In this document: in pieces, positions 1 through 13,600 of the stretch
Layout: each line of letters begins with the position of its first letter
Position numbering within the stretch: the stretch's first letter is position 1
NCBI GenBank assembly: GCA_949752735.1
Contig: OX457042.1
Span: 38,388,195 to 38,452,194, forward strand
From: Lumbricus terrestris
Lineage: Eukaryota; Annelida; Clitellata; Crassiclitellata; Lumbricidae
DNA length: 64,000 nucleotides
Reading direction: 5' to 3'
Program-made: the position numbers and the translations under genes
Notes under the pieces: model-generated
What the model saw: only the letters and a program-made list of their open reading frames with translations
What the model was told of the DNA's origin: nothing
Database searches by the model: none

Positions 1-189
1 CCTTATCACACTCCGACCTCCTAACCGGTATGCCTCTCGTGATATTTGCATTTACGGGTAAATTGTCTTTCTCCCCTCCCAACAATACCCTGCATTCATT
101 GACCCAGCCCCTGCCTCTTGGGATGGGCGAGGTGTGTCTTGGGATGGGCGAGGTGGCCCCTGTAGCACTATAGCTGTCTAGCTGCAACG

Positions 190-565
190 TTTCAGGTGAA
201 AAACTGTGAAAGTATGGCAACGAAATAGAAATTTATAGCGAAAATTAGGGTTTTTCCCCTCCCCCACCCTGGCCCCCATGGTGGTAGAGATTCGCCACCT
301 CCTCCACCAGGTGTTCATGCACACACTGACACAGTAGTGAAGGTTTGGAGTGAAAAGGTGAAAAACTTTGAAAATGCATCCCGGTCAAACATAAATTTAT
401 AGCAAAAATGAGGGTTTTCGCCCCCACCATCCTGGCCCCATGGTGGTAGAGATTCGCCGACCCCTCCACCGGGTGTCCTATACCCACACGCAAACAGTAG
501 TGAAAGTTTGGAGTGAAAAGCTCAAAAACTGTTGAAATGCATCCCGGACAGACAGACAGACAGAA
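190..565. repeat. About 163-bp tandem repeat, roughly two copies
   Basis: The block with GGTGGTAGAGATTCGCC near 279 recurs near 441, and the ATTTATAGC block near 231 recurs near 395, so the period is about 162-164 bp. It ends with a short (GACA)n run and TCTAGATATT, which resembles the 3' end of an interspersed repeat. No ORF is supported. Confidence 0.7.
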
Positions 566-852
566 TCCTCTCTTTCTAGATATTATGAATGCATGCAGGA
601 AACAATACATGCGACCGATACATGTTGACAATCTGAGCAAAAGGACAGCTGCTGCAGAGGAATAGGTCCATCAGATGAATGCAGAAGTAGGCTGAGCAGG
701 GAGAAGTGGTGTTTAGACTGATTTAGAATTGAGGAAATTACAAATAGGCTGCGATCAAGATGGGTGCCTTCTGTGATAAGGATTAACGAGGGCAAGTGCA
801 GAGGGTGAACCATGAGGTTGCACAAGTAAAAAAGGAACTGAACAGAGAAAGT

Positions 853-1288
853 TAACAGCACCGAAAAATGGAACTTTCCAACACGCAAAAGCTGAAAGGA
901 AGTGAAATTCAGCTAAATATGGTGTTCGAAATGTTCTCCTTGTTCACGGACACGTGACCGTAGATGTAGTAGAGTAATAGTTGTCCCGGAAGACACTCGG
1001 CTTCATATCCCACAGTTGTAGCTACCCACAGTCCAGACCTCGAGCCGGAGTACATGTACTGGAGGAGCGCTTTTTTTGTTCCCATATTCATGACATCGAT
1101 AACCGTAGGGTGCGTCTGATTGAAGAGCGACAGCTGTTTGACCACATGAAACCAGACCATCAAACAGTAGTGTCTACGTCTACGGTCATGTGTCTGCGAA
1201 CAAGGAGGACATTTTGAAGACTATACATAGCTGAATTTCACTTCCTTTCAGCTTTTGCATGTTGGAAAGTTCCATTTTTTGGTGTTGC
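853..1288. repeat. Foldback element with arms of about 120 bp
   Basis: The left arm (about 853-978) and right arm (about 1167-1288) are imperfect reverse complements, sharing for example GGAACTTTCCAAC and GCTGAAAGGAAGTGAAATTC. The centre of about 190 bp is unrelated to anything I know. Probably a small non-autonomous inverted-repeat element. Confidence 0.75.
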
Positions 1289-1499
1289 ATCTCAAACACT
1301 CATAAATTTGACAAACTCACGAATATTTCTAATTGGCATTAGGAGAGTTGGTGGTGATATGGCTACTGTTGTTGCGTTTAAAATTTCAGACAAATCCTAA
1401 AAGTTTGACCGAATTATGACACGTTTTTGCTAGGTTCTACTTTTCATCGGGACACCGTGTAGTTCATTACTGTTCAATGTACACAATGTGATACTTTAC

Positions 1500-1613
1500 C
1501 TGTGCACTTTTAAATGACAGCTTAATTTCTACGTCACTAGTTCTCTTTCCTATCCACAAATAGACTTGTTCGCCGTTGTCAAGTATCATAACATCGTCAT
1601 CAGCAAGGTCATC
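1500..1613 (-). CDS. FLII: FLII exon 32: gelsolin domain 6 (last exon in window)
   Basis: 114 nt reading [20 protein letters not shown] then [18 protein letters not shown]. Donor gtaaag at 1499. A second copy of the acceptor plus first codons lies 24 bp upstream. The final exon with the C-terminal tail is not present down to position 1. Confidence 0.95.
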
Positions 1614-4600
1614 CTATATAACATAAGCAAGGTCATCCTAAATAAAATAACCAAACAGCTCAATCTGAAAAGGCAATAAATCTAACAAGAAAAGATTACT
1701 ATGTACTATGTATACAGCAGTGCAGCTGCATATAATTGATCAAAAACAATGCCACTGTAATAATAACATGGTAATAATTACATACGCTTCAACGTATGGT
1801 CAGTACTGAATGAAACCTCAACATAACCGTCTTCATATCGCTCAATGTGTTCTGCTGATCGTCTTGATCTTTTTGTTCATCTTGATCTTTCTGTTTCCAT
1901 GATTACGACCGATCTTGCCCAACATCACGCATTAGCTGTGGTTGTCTCTCCATTTGAAATGGCCTTACTCCATCACTAAGGATGGAACCAATGAATCGTT
2001 TGGCATTTCTTTTCAACCAGAGTTTCTGTGCTAAGAGCGCATCTGAGTAGTCGTTCTGCGAGAGGTGCTATACAAATCCATAGATATGATGATATGATAA
2101 AGCTAAATCCAGGACTCAGTCAAACTCAAAACAACCATTGCCAGCTCTGATGTGTAAAGCCAACTCAGACGTGTAACAAGTTCTAGATAAAACTCCAGTC
2201 AGCCTCAATTTATCATTATTAGCAGAAAAATTGTCAACACGATAAAGCAAACTGGTGAAGAGCTGGCAAATGTTCAGATGTCTGGAAGTCAAAAATAAAT
2301 AGTGAGTGTTGAGGCATTTCTTAAAAGTTCAGGCATCAGTGAAGCGTTGTTAATCGGTTGTATTCCATAGCCCTGGCAGCAACATGGAAGCATGAGAGCT
2401 CACAACAGTCTTACATACTGCTGCAACTGGACTCTACAGTGCCTGGCATGTGGCTGATTCGTGAAGTGAAGATTGTAAATAGTAGGAGTCAAGAACATAT
2501 CTTTTGGAACATCAGAAGTACAGAAATGATCCAACCAAGCAGTTATAACACCTACATTGTATTGCATTGTATTTATAAAGCGCCTCTCACAGTGCACACC
2601 AATCAGAGGCGCTCCCAGTATGTTAGACCAAGAGAGAGAAAAGTCTTGAGACACCGAAAAGAGGCATTAGGCCCACCAGTTAATATGGAGGAACGAGAAC
2701 ATTTCTACATGATTAGACTGCATGAAGAAGTATGAAGTTAGCCAGCTTAGTATATAGTAACAAAGACAATGATACTTTTACTGAGTGTAGATAATAGTAG
2801 TAGGTGATCAACAGTGTCAAATGCACCACTGAGGTTGAGACAGACTGAGTGGCATGCCTTTCTTAAATTATCAACAGATGAGAAGATGTAAAGGCGAGAG
2901 CAATCTCAATGGAGTAGACTGTGAACAGTGAAGTTTCTTGGTAAGGATTGAGGTTAACAGATAAAGAATTGTGCCTCTTGATCCATGTGAGGAAGAGAAT
3001 CTTTTAAATGTTCTTAATGGTGGATATGGGTCTAAAGTTTGACAGGCTGCTGCTGTCCAGTTCAGGTTTCTTAAATGCATGACAGTTAACTGCTATTGGT
3101 AGCACAGTGTTGCACCATTTTATCAGGAGCAACAAGAAAGGCAAAAATATTCAAACCAGCAAACATATAAAGGTAGCGTTCATCCTATGACCAAGTGAAA
3201 AGCAAATTCATCACCATCCTCACATTCAATACAATTGCCTACCTTCAATTAGAGTTTCTGTAGTTGGTTGCTATATAAAAATCTAAAGTTGCCTCTTACT
3301 GCCTAAAACTTTCTTTTAGATGGAAGCAGTTAGAAAGCACTGGTTGTTCAAAATACCATCAACAAAATAGAAAGCAGCTGTACATAGAAGAATATGTCAA
3401 GTTGCATTCATCAGTGAACTGGATGATGATTAACCCAACACAGACCGATCAGTTCAAAGCTAGAAGCCAATAGGCTTTTTGAATGTGACTAGCATCTTTG
3501 ATTATTTCGTAAACTTAGAAACAAGACCAGCAGTCAGACATGACATCAAGTCATTCCATGTAATAACTTGCTAAATAAAAATGTTATCCAATGAATGACT
3601 GAATACCTGGCAGAAGTCAGAGCATTTCTCCGAAACCATGAAATATCCTTTCTCATTGGAACAACGGAAAAGTCGAACATAACGCATATACTCAGCACGC
3701 TGTAAAAACCAACAACAAAGAGTACAGACCAACTCAGTCTCTTGTCCTTTTTGCACAATTATAAAGTGACTAATGTGTAAAAAAACCGCAGTGTCTTCAG
3801 ATTTCCCTGCTAGAGAATGGTGCTCTTACTTTTTCTATTGTCTTCACGGGTGCCTGTAGATAGGGACCCCTTTGGAAAATTTGGTACCTGTTTTGCCCCT
3901 CGTACAAAAATATCTGCAGGTGCCTATCACTGTCTTATTTTCTTTGCAAAACATAGATAGGAATATCTATGGGGTGGAGATGGGGTAGCATGCGCCTCAA
4001 ATAGCCTCTGCTACCGAATTGCCCACCACGCCACCTACACGTGGTCCCCCTGTTGGAAGCCGAGTGCGTGGTGGACGACCGAATAATCGCTGATATATGT
4101 GATGCCCCATGGGCGAAGAAGCCGAAGGACGGACGATAGAAGATATCGACGCTAGGAGATGGTGTCTCCAGGAAAAAAACACAGAGAGGAAGGCAACGGG
4201 AAACCACCTCTCTACAACTCCCAAGTAAAACGTATCAATGGAAAAATTAGAGAAATTCGTTAACTTAAGGACATGGCACAACAGCGTGAAAGATGGAGAC
4301 ATTGGACGTTTGGACCTGCCACTTGGCAGAGAACCTAAAGAAGAAGAAGAGATAGGAATAACATCATACAAGCCAATATTCTATGCATGAACTTTTCAGC
4401 ATAAACAAGGGTCTAACCTCATCATACTTCTTCTTTCCACCAATGCCGATCCAGAAGAAGTTGACTGGTTCTTCACCTTCATTCAGTATCTGAATGCTGT
4501 GTGTTTCCTGCAACAGAAATCATCTCTACATAACTTTCCATTTTAGTTTTAAGCTGTGCATTTTGGACATTTGTGGACATGGCATTCAACTAATAAGAAA

Positions 4601-7600
4601 GATCATTGGAAAGTGACCATGAAGATTTCCGACCAGATACAGGTTAGAATAATAATCTAACAGTCTCTTCTGTTAGAAAAAAAGCCACCATAGTTTGTGA
4701 TAGCAAAATGGAGAAACCGACTTTATTGTCATTAATATTTTTAGCATATAAGTACGGTTTGGAGCTGCTGTTTCATCATAATTGTCCAGCAGACTGTGGA
4801 CAATTATGATGAAGACAATAGCATATATGCATTGCTTCAAACTCACTACCTGCAACACCACAAGATCACAACTGATAGCAGACCTTTTAGACAAAAAAAC
4901 CAAAGAAATATTCCTGTACTTAAGGAATGATTCAATCCTTATAACAATGTTGTTGAGCAAGCAAGTATCCTCGGCACACATGTGTTTGAGGTCTTTCACT
5001 GTAGCCAGTGCCTCTCCAGTACTTGACACCTCGTTTGGCATCTCAGGATTTCCATTTATATGGATATATGGATCCATTCTTTCCTTTCGGCTCTGTTCCC
5101 TTGAATGATCTTATTTTATTAATCAGAAGTGAGCTAGCTAATCAGTCTGTCACCTTACTTGTTCTGCAAGTTCTTAAAGTCTGCTCTGCTTAGTCTAGAT
5201 GTGCTGCTTCCTTACGACATGTGTTACATCATGCTATTCTACATTTGCACATTACAAGTGAACACATGCACCTTGCATGGTACAGTATGATCATAAAAGC
5301 AGTTACCAGCGATCTAGATCAACACAGATCATAGATCAATACAGATGATAAAAGCAACATGCAAGTATGCAAGTAAGAATGCGCTTTATTACATTAAACA
5401 CAAATGTAGAGTAGCTTACAGAGGAAGTCAACAATAGAAACAATTATGCAGAGTCATTTATAACATTCTCATAATCATAAAAATAATCGAATGCATGTTT
5501 GGCACAACAGAAGTAGAGAGATATACCGTCATATTTCAAAATTTCATGACTAAAGCAATTTCTTAAAGCATCTTTCAATGCATCACAGAATATCAGATTT
5601 CATGAAGTCAGATGGATGATACTGTCTTGCAGTTACTCCAGTAAACCAAATCATTGACAACTGGTTTTCAGATCAGTGTAAAAGTCACGGTTCCATGAAA
5701 AGCTGAGAAAAGTCATTTCAGTTTGCATAAAATAGCAAGAGGTATGAAAATTTCCTTTAGCATATCAACAGATTGTCTAAATCATGACAACCATCAAGAC
5801 ACAAACCCCAAACATATCTTCAGCAATTTCTTCACAGACACGAGCTTCCTCTGGATTGGCATGGCTTCCGATCCATACATAGACAATTCCCTGATTGTCT
5901 TCACTGTCAAATGGCACCTTCAGAATGTAGCTAAAACATAACAATAGCTCATTATGTTCCTATCAGAATCAGGAAAAAACTATTTTGCTATTCTAACTAC
6001 ATAAGCACAGCACAGAACAGAGAAGAATGCAGACGTCAAACAATCGAACCTGCCTAAGGGCAGAGAACGAAAAGAAGAACTACATAAAAGTGACAAAACA
6101 CAAGAATCAAGAAATTTTCTAAATTAAATACAAAATATAAACAGATTAGACTATCAAGACTTGAGTAACATTCAACATGGACTTAAAACACAATTAAGTT
6201 TACATAATCAAAAAATAAACAATTGCTAATGTCACCAATCCCAATATACGAGGTCTTGCATTGGCTTCCTTTCCCGCAATGCATCTCATTTAGGATTCCA
6301 TCTTTGGTGTGGCAATGCTTATCAGGCTGGGCACCCTCTTATCTGTGTGAGCTTTGCCTCCCTCTTTCCACTTGCATAGGCCGCCGCACACTGCGTTCTG
6401 CTGTCCATGGTGACTTAATGGTTCCTTTCGCTATGCAGAGGCATTTGTTCTCTGTGGTTGTTCCAACAACCTGGAATGGGCTTCCCTTGACTAAGCGACA
6501 CCTCCCAAGCTATTCTCAATCTCACAAACTGTTGACTGTTTTTTTCGCTTGATCTCGGCCGGGAGCACCTCTGAGTAGGTAACTTGAAGAGACGCTATAT
6601 AAATTCTGATTGATTGATTGATTGATTAAACTGCATAGCATTTGGATAAAAAATTTTTATCAGAACAACATTCATGGCTTCCTCCAGATCAGATTCAAAG
6701 ATTAAAACTGCAAATTTCCTATTGTCTGCTTGAGAAAGTCAATTGAAAAGTTCATTCTGCGTAATAATCATGAAATGCAAGTTCAACAGTTGAGTCTTGG
6801 TTACAGACTGTAGGGCAATAAAAGGTTATGTTCATTTCAGGTTAGTCAAAGCACCTTTGATACGTATATGATAGCCTTTGAGTAACTGGAAATTTATTTA
6901 GCATCCTTACATGATATCTGCTCAGAAATGCTCTCAGGAAAAAATACAGTTTTCACATCTGAATAAAAGATTTAATTTGATCATGCATTGTCTTAAGATA
7001 TGACAGATCTAGAGGAAGGTCATTCCATGCAACAATTGCCCTGAAACCAGATGTGTTTTCAAATGAACAGTCAATCAAACACATGTTATCAGTATATTGA
7101 CAAAATAATGACAATAAAGTCCAAAAGTGCATGAAAAACATGATCTACCAAATTAAAGCACTTCATAAAGAAAGACTGTACAGTGGTCCCACCAATACTA
7201 AGGGTAGGGGCAAGAGTAATTGTAAAATTAGTAATTTCTATCACACTAATGTCTAATGCATAAGACATTAAATGATGGTGCACCAAGACCCACCAACAAG
7301 ATCCAGTCTATATATCGATATATCGATCAGATCAGTTCATAAGAGTGACAGCAGGACAGTCAGCGAATGGGAAATGATTCACAATTGATAGGAAACCTAT
7401 GTTATTCTAATGTGTTCAGCCATGGTCAATGCTAGTCAAGGTCCACCTCTAGGACCAATTAAACACAAGTTATTCATCATTCTATATGTAGCAAAGACAA
7501 CTTCATCCCACCTGGCCTATATTGCAATATCTATTGTCAGTTAAAGACAATGGAAGAAGTGGGCATTGGGCAAAACCATGATGTATGGGGGGGGACCTGG

Positions 7601-10600
7601 TGGTGCATTGTATAGCAACCAGTCTACTTAGCAACCAAGCTCTGAAGCATTCAACATTCTTAGCAACCAACCTTCATAGCCAACCCGCCTCAACGTCAGT
7701 CAATTTCAACAGAATGCCCTGATGACCAGAGTATGAGAGCAATGCCATTATTCTTCATTTACACTAGTTCCATAGTTTACATATATATCAGATTCAAAGA
7801 ACAACATCTCATGTAATTAGAAAACAATTTTTAAAAAATTATGCTTTAAATGAGTTGACACTTACGAAAATTCTGAGTTCAAATTCGAGGCACTGACTGG
7901 TATCTGTAAAAACATGAACAAGATATATTGACAGAAATATTTGAAATGGCAAAAAATCAAAACCAGATCTGTTACTAAAGTAACTGAACAAAAGTCCAGA
8001 TGCAGACTGCAATGGAAGAGTCTCGGTTCAGCTTCATCGAGCTGTCTAGTCAATGTAATGTATTAATGTGGTGCAGTTGTGGAATCCACCTCAACTTGCC
8101 GTGTAGGGACCTTGAGCAAGTCCTTCACTCGCAATTGCTCATACACATTGCACTTCAGCGTGAAACTCCAATGCAGTGTCAATGCTGAAGTCAGGAGCGC
8201 CTATGAGTACACAGCTATAGCAAATGCGAAAAATAAATAAATAAATAAATGATGTTGAATGCTTGACAATAACTGCATTGGCTTCTTGAATTTTAAGAAT
8301 GTTCGCTCTCACTGTTAAAACATTAAAAGTGTGTTCTAAATCTACTGAGTTTCATAATAAATAAACTATTCAAATTGGTCAGCTAATAACAAATTTAACA
8401 ATCATTTCCTTTTAATCCATACCTTGAGCAGATTAGATATTCCATAAATTCTAAATTCATTAATGAAATAAATGACAAACATTCTGATCCCATGCCAGAC
8501 AAGATATATGAGTGAATTAATCTTATTTACCAACAGAACAAGAAGTCAAGCTGTACATAAATGGACATTGATATGACATCTGGTTACGACTACATTACCT
8601 GAATGCATCGCATCATAAGAGGACTGCCATTTGCTCTTAGGTGGTAAAGTTCTACTGGCAGCTTCTCTCCTTCCACCCTCACGGCTTTTCGCTTCCCTTC
8701 ATGTATGACAAACTTCATCTTGAAATGGGACATAAATTTCAAGTTTTCCTGTTGCTACAAACAGCAAAAGAACAATTAATCAAAAACTGCTAAATAGTAA
8801 AAATTTTCATAACTTAAAATAGTAATTTCAGTGTCTTTAAGCCAGTGTTTCTCAACCTTTATTACATTGCGACCCACTCGGCAACATCGAAATGTAGACG
8901 AGACCCCATCTCATTGAAATCCAAGGAAATCCATCGTCTTGCGACTAACTATTTCAGATTTCAGACTATTATTGGCAGAGATATCGGCTTTTAAATGTTA
9001 ATAATTTCAAAAGAAATTACAGAATGAAAGTAAAAAATTATAAAAATTGATTTTCATTGCTTGTTACATCAAATTAGGTTGTGGTTTTGCAAGACACATT
9101 CTGAAATCGTTATTCACACAGAGTCTGTTCCTGTCTTGTCTGTAGCCATCTTTGATTCGCACCCTGAACCGTCTTTCTCCAGATGCGTCTTTCCTCTGTC
9201 ATCCTCAGTAGTTGAATCGTAGTCAAACCTGTTTCTGTATTCAATCTTAATTGTAGTCATAGCGGAAAAGCCGGTCTCACAGAGAAACTGAGTTGAAATT
9301 GTGACAAAATTGAAAACGGCACCTTCTGGAAAATTGGCGACCAACTGAGATGTTCCTTGCAACCCACTGGGTCGTCACCCACAGGTCGAGAATCACTGCT
9401 TTAAGCTCATTCTCCAATGGTTCAGCATATCTTTCCATAAAATTTCCCAATAAACTCAATTTTATGACATATTAACACAATTTTTAGAGTGAAAACGTCA
9501 TATTTTTATTAATAGATTTTGAGCAGGATCAAACTAATTGAAAAAGTTGAATGTGTGATTAAGAAGAAAACTAGTAGGCTTGATTCTTTATTTATTAGTA
9601 TTCTTCATTTTATAATTATTATTACTATTATTACTATTATTATTATTATTATTATTATTATTATCCAAATTAAGGTCGATCACAAAGGCAATGTGGAAGA
9701 GAAGCAGACGGCGTTTCCTCGTTGGACTGCAACCGAGATTCTCTGGAAAAGGTAGCTTGTCTCGAGTCTGTCTTGTGTCGCCTCGGTCAGCCTCCGCCCC
9801 AAGTCTAGCACAAAATCAAGTCCTTCCGAACTCCAGGCACCGCTCGATTCCAATGCCACCGCCACGAAGGCATGTGTTCTGGTGATTGCGGTGTACTTTA
9901 ATCTTTTGGCAACGGCTGCCCGGTTTGCGGCTTCACCTGCTCCTGTTGATGTTGCTGCCAGGTACGACGCTGCAAAGGTGTCTGACACCGTCACGTCCCA
10001 AGTGAGGCATCTTCCACATGACCATGGAATAAGTGTCACACCGTCTGGTCGTTTGCCATCTTCCCTTGTAAGCCCTAACGGTTCCTTCTGTGATGGAATG
10101 TTTGCTCTTCTTAAAGAGCGCCATATGATATTACTATTATTATTATTATTATTATTTTACCTGAGGCTTCAAAGAACCCTCAGGAGTTATGAAAAATTGT
10201 TATTAGGAGCAAGAAATTTGTCTGGAGGGTCAGGCCCTACCTTTAGAGTTGGTAGGAAAGGACCCTTTGAATGCAACTAAGTTGTGACGCTTGACACAAA
10301 TTGAAGAGAAATGATGTTGCTACCAATGGATGACAAGCGACTGCTTCACTTAGAAACTCAAGAGTCGAAGGATTAAATGGGTCCAAAGTCTCGCTTGCAA
10401 CCGGCTTAAATGCACCAGATGTGGGGAAACCCCAGATATTTCAGCAACTTTACAGTTGGCCGCCTCACTGAAGTGGGCTCAACCAAGCTGGGTGTGATGC
10501 AAGATGCCGTACATGTGAGTAAGACCATTGAGTCCCACACCAGTACTTCTCTCCTGTTCACAGTATAACGGTGCATCTGATCGAAACAGGTCCACTGGCT

Positions 10601-13600
10601 CCATGTTGCTTGAGACGTCTGCCTTGAGGAGAGTGACATATTGAGCAAGGCTCATCCAGCACCCCACCCATGAAAAGCAGGGCCCCAGTAATATCAACCT
10701 ATCAACCTTGACCTGGGTATATCCAGACAAAGGGAGCGACAAAATAAAGTCAGTATCTGGCACAAAGAGCTCCACATTTGTTGGAATTGAGATGGAGACT
10801 CGTAGATGACTAAGCGTTGTAAAGTTCTGTCAACACATCTCTGGTGATATTGTCCCAATAACCCCCTGAATGACGAATCATCAAAGAATTATATTTCATT
10901 ATTATTACTATTACTATTATTACTATTTAGTATTTATATTATCATTATTACTATTATTATTATAATTATGATTTTTTTAACCCAAGGTATCAATGATCCC
11001 TCAGGATTTATAAAAATCATTTTAGGAGTAAAAAAGAAATCTCTGAGGAATCAGGCCTCGTCCCAGGTTTCAAAACCATCCTGAAATGTGCCTCTGAATG
11101 CAATGGCATTGTGACGTGCAACACAGATGGAAAGACGTTGGAACAGAAATTTCGATTCACGGTGATCTCCAGAGACTGCTGAAATGCGACATCCCAGCTC
11201 AGAGAGAAATTCTGCACCTTCAGCATTCATAGGTCCAAGGGTTTCAAAGACAATGGAACAAACATGTGGGTTGCAGGTAGCAATGCATATTTGGCAGACT
11301 TATGAACAGCAGCCTGTTCAGCTTCAGAACCTCCAAAAAATAGCTGTATGAGATAGGTATGAAGCAGCACAAGTGTGAACCACTGTAGCATCCCAGGTCA
11401 TGTATTTGCCAGCAGACCTAGAAACCAGTGTGGCACCGTCCGGTCGTTTGCCATCGGTCCTCAGAAGACCCATTGGTTCCTTTGTGCTTGGTATATCTGC
11501 ACTCTGGAGCGAACGACAAATTACGTCATTAATGGCATGATGTTGAATGGCATGATGTTGGATGGAAAGTCCCTTCAATTGCCTACAAACCAGCCCATGG
11601 TGACCATTTGAGCTAACAGCATCTCCGCATCGACACATGTGAGGGCGACAGAGGTCAAGGCCCAACCGAAGACCAACTGCCACTCGCACTGTCTCGTTGT
11701 CAATGCAGAGTCCACAAGAAGTGATTGGGAGGGCAGTTAGCCAATCTCCCGAGTTAGAAAAACTGGCAGCAACCTGTCTAGCCCGATCAAAAGGATTGCT
11801 CATGGAGGCCAAAATTGACATTTTATTATTATTATCATCATCATTATCCTTATCAAACTGTAGCATCTTTTAACATGCAATGGCGACCCGAATGGTTCTG
11901 CTATTGTTGTTATATTGCTACTGTTGTTGTTGTTGTTGTTGCTGACTTGCTGCGCACTTTGTGAATCGTACCTGATGCATTCTGACAACCTCCAACTTAT
12001 CACCGAAAAGTGATTCGAATTTCTTCTGAAGGCTGAATGTGAACGTCAGCCATCCCATGTTGCTGGCATCTCTTCCCTGCCAGAAGTAGACAATGCATCG
12101 GAAGTCATCATCCTGTTCAGCTTCATCATCCTCTGCATCCTCGTTCTTTTCATCATCTGCCGCAGCCTCCACTGGTACCCAGTAGCGGCAGAGGAATACA
12201 TAGCAGTCTTGAGTGTAGAAATGTCCTGCAGTAGCAACAGAAAACAGAAATCATTTTGGATATCAATGTTGGATATGATGACAAACATTAACTCAACAGA
12301 ACAGGCAGATGAGTGCAGAAGGACTTAGCTGAATTAAAGACATCTTTGTACCAAGTGTTTTGCTGTTAATCATTTAAAACTATATATTCTTTAAAATTTA
12401 ACAGCAACTCAAACATCATGTTTAAACAACATTTCATTTCTCAAAGTGCAACATTAACACTGAAATGTACCGCAGATGATTGACTGCAAGCAGTACAAAA
12501 TAAGAATCATCATCTGTTAGCCTGAAGAAGAACCGTCCTCTAAGATAGCCCTGAGGTAGGGATTTTATTAATATATTTATTTCAGAAATTTATATAGCGC
12601 CTCTTCAAGGTAGGCTACTCAGAAGCGCTCCCGGCCCAACCACGGATAAATAAAACAGTTGTTAGCTTCTTAAAGAACAGAGTGGAGTGACCCCTGGGAA
12701 TGAAGCGCAGTGTAACAGGGAGACCATTCCAAGTTGTAGGGCCTGCAACAGAGAATGAACGACGCTGTCGGATAGCAGTCCGTGAGCGGAGATGGGTATG
12801 AAGTGTTAGCAAAGTCTCAGCCTCAGCAGATAAGATGGGTGGCCAATCCTCTCCCTCACCATCTCAGCTTCCTCCCCTGAACAGTCCCTTAAGTTAGCCC
12901 TGAGGTAGGGGTGGGTCAGTGTACTCATCATAGCTGATTTGGCTGATTAGAATTTCAATTCTTCTTTGTCCGTTTTGCAACACTACTATGTTATTGACAA
13001 CCACATCTACTGGTTTTTTCAGAAATGCCCAACAAGAGCTTAACTCTTTGGTGCCGTATACGATCGATTGTGATCGTATAACAAAAAACGCACCCATTTG
13101 TCATATAATGTAGATATATTTAGAGTTCAATTTATATATTTCACTAGCAGACATGTCAAAGATTCAGAAAATACCATAACATTGGTTTTTGCAAATGATT
13201 TGATGAAGTTATAAAAAAAAATTATGGCCATAATTTTGTGAAGATTTATATCCAGCCATCTGCATACATTCGTCCGTGCGTTCGGCTTCTTGGCCATTGA
13301 CCATTTCGCTGTAATTATGTCTTTTCATCAGAAGAATTTCAGACAAAATGAATTATATCGTTCAACAAATGCTAAATGCTAAATTATAAGGTCTCCCACA
13401 AATATGTTAGATGATGCAGAGGTTTTGGGATTTGAAAAAAGCACATTTACCGTCCGGCGTCCGGTCATCAGACCACGCCGATTTCATCATAGATTAGGAA
13501 AGCATCTCATTTTATCCCTTATCTGTAGTTAATTTTTAGGCCTATAATAAGCCTAATCAGAAACATAAAAGTTATCAATCAGGCAAATTTTATAAAGGAT

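Noticed and set aside
4673..5108. Overlapping sense and antisense ORFs of 108-134 residues
   Set aside because: No family resemblance, no splice context, and both strands are open over the same AT-rich stretch, which indicates chance.
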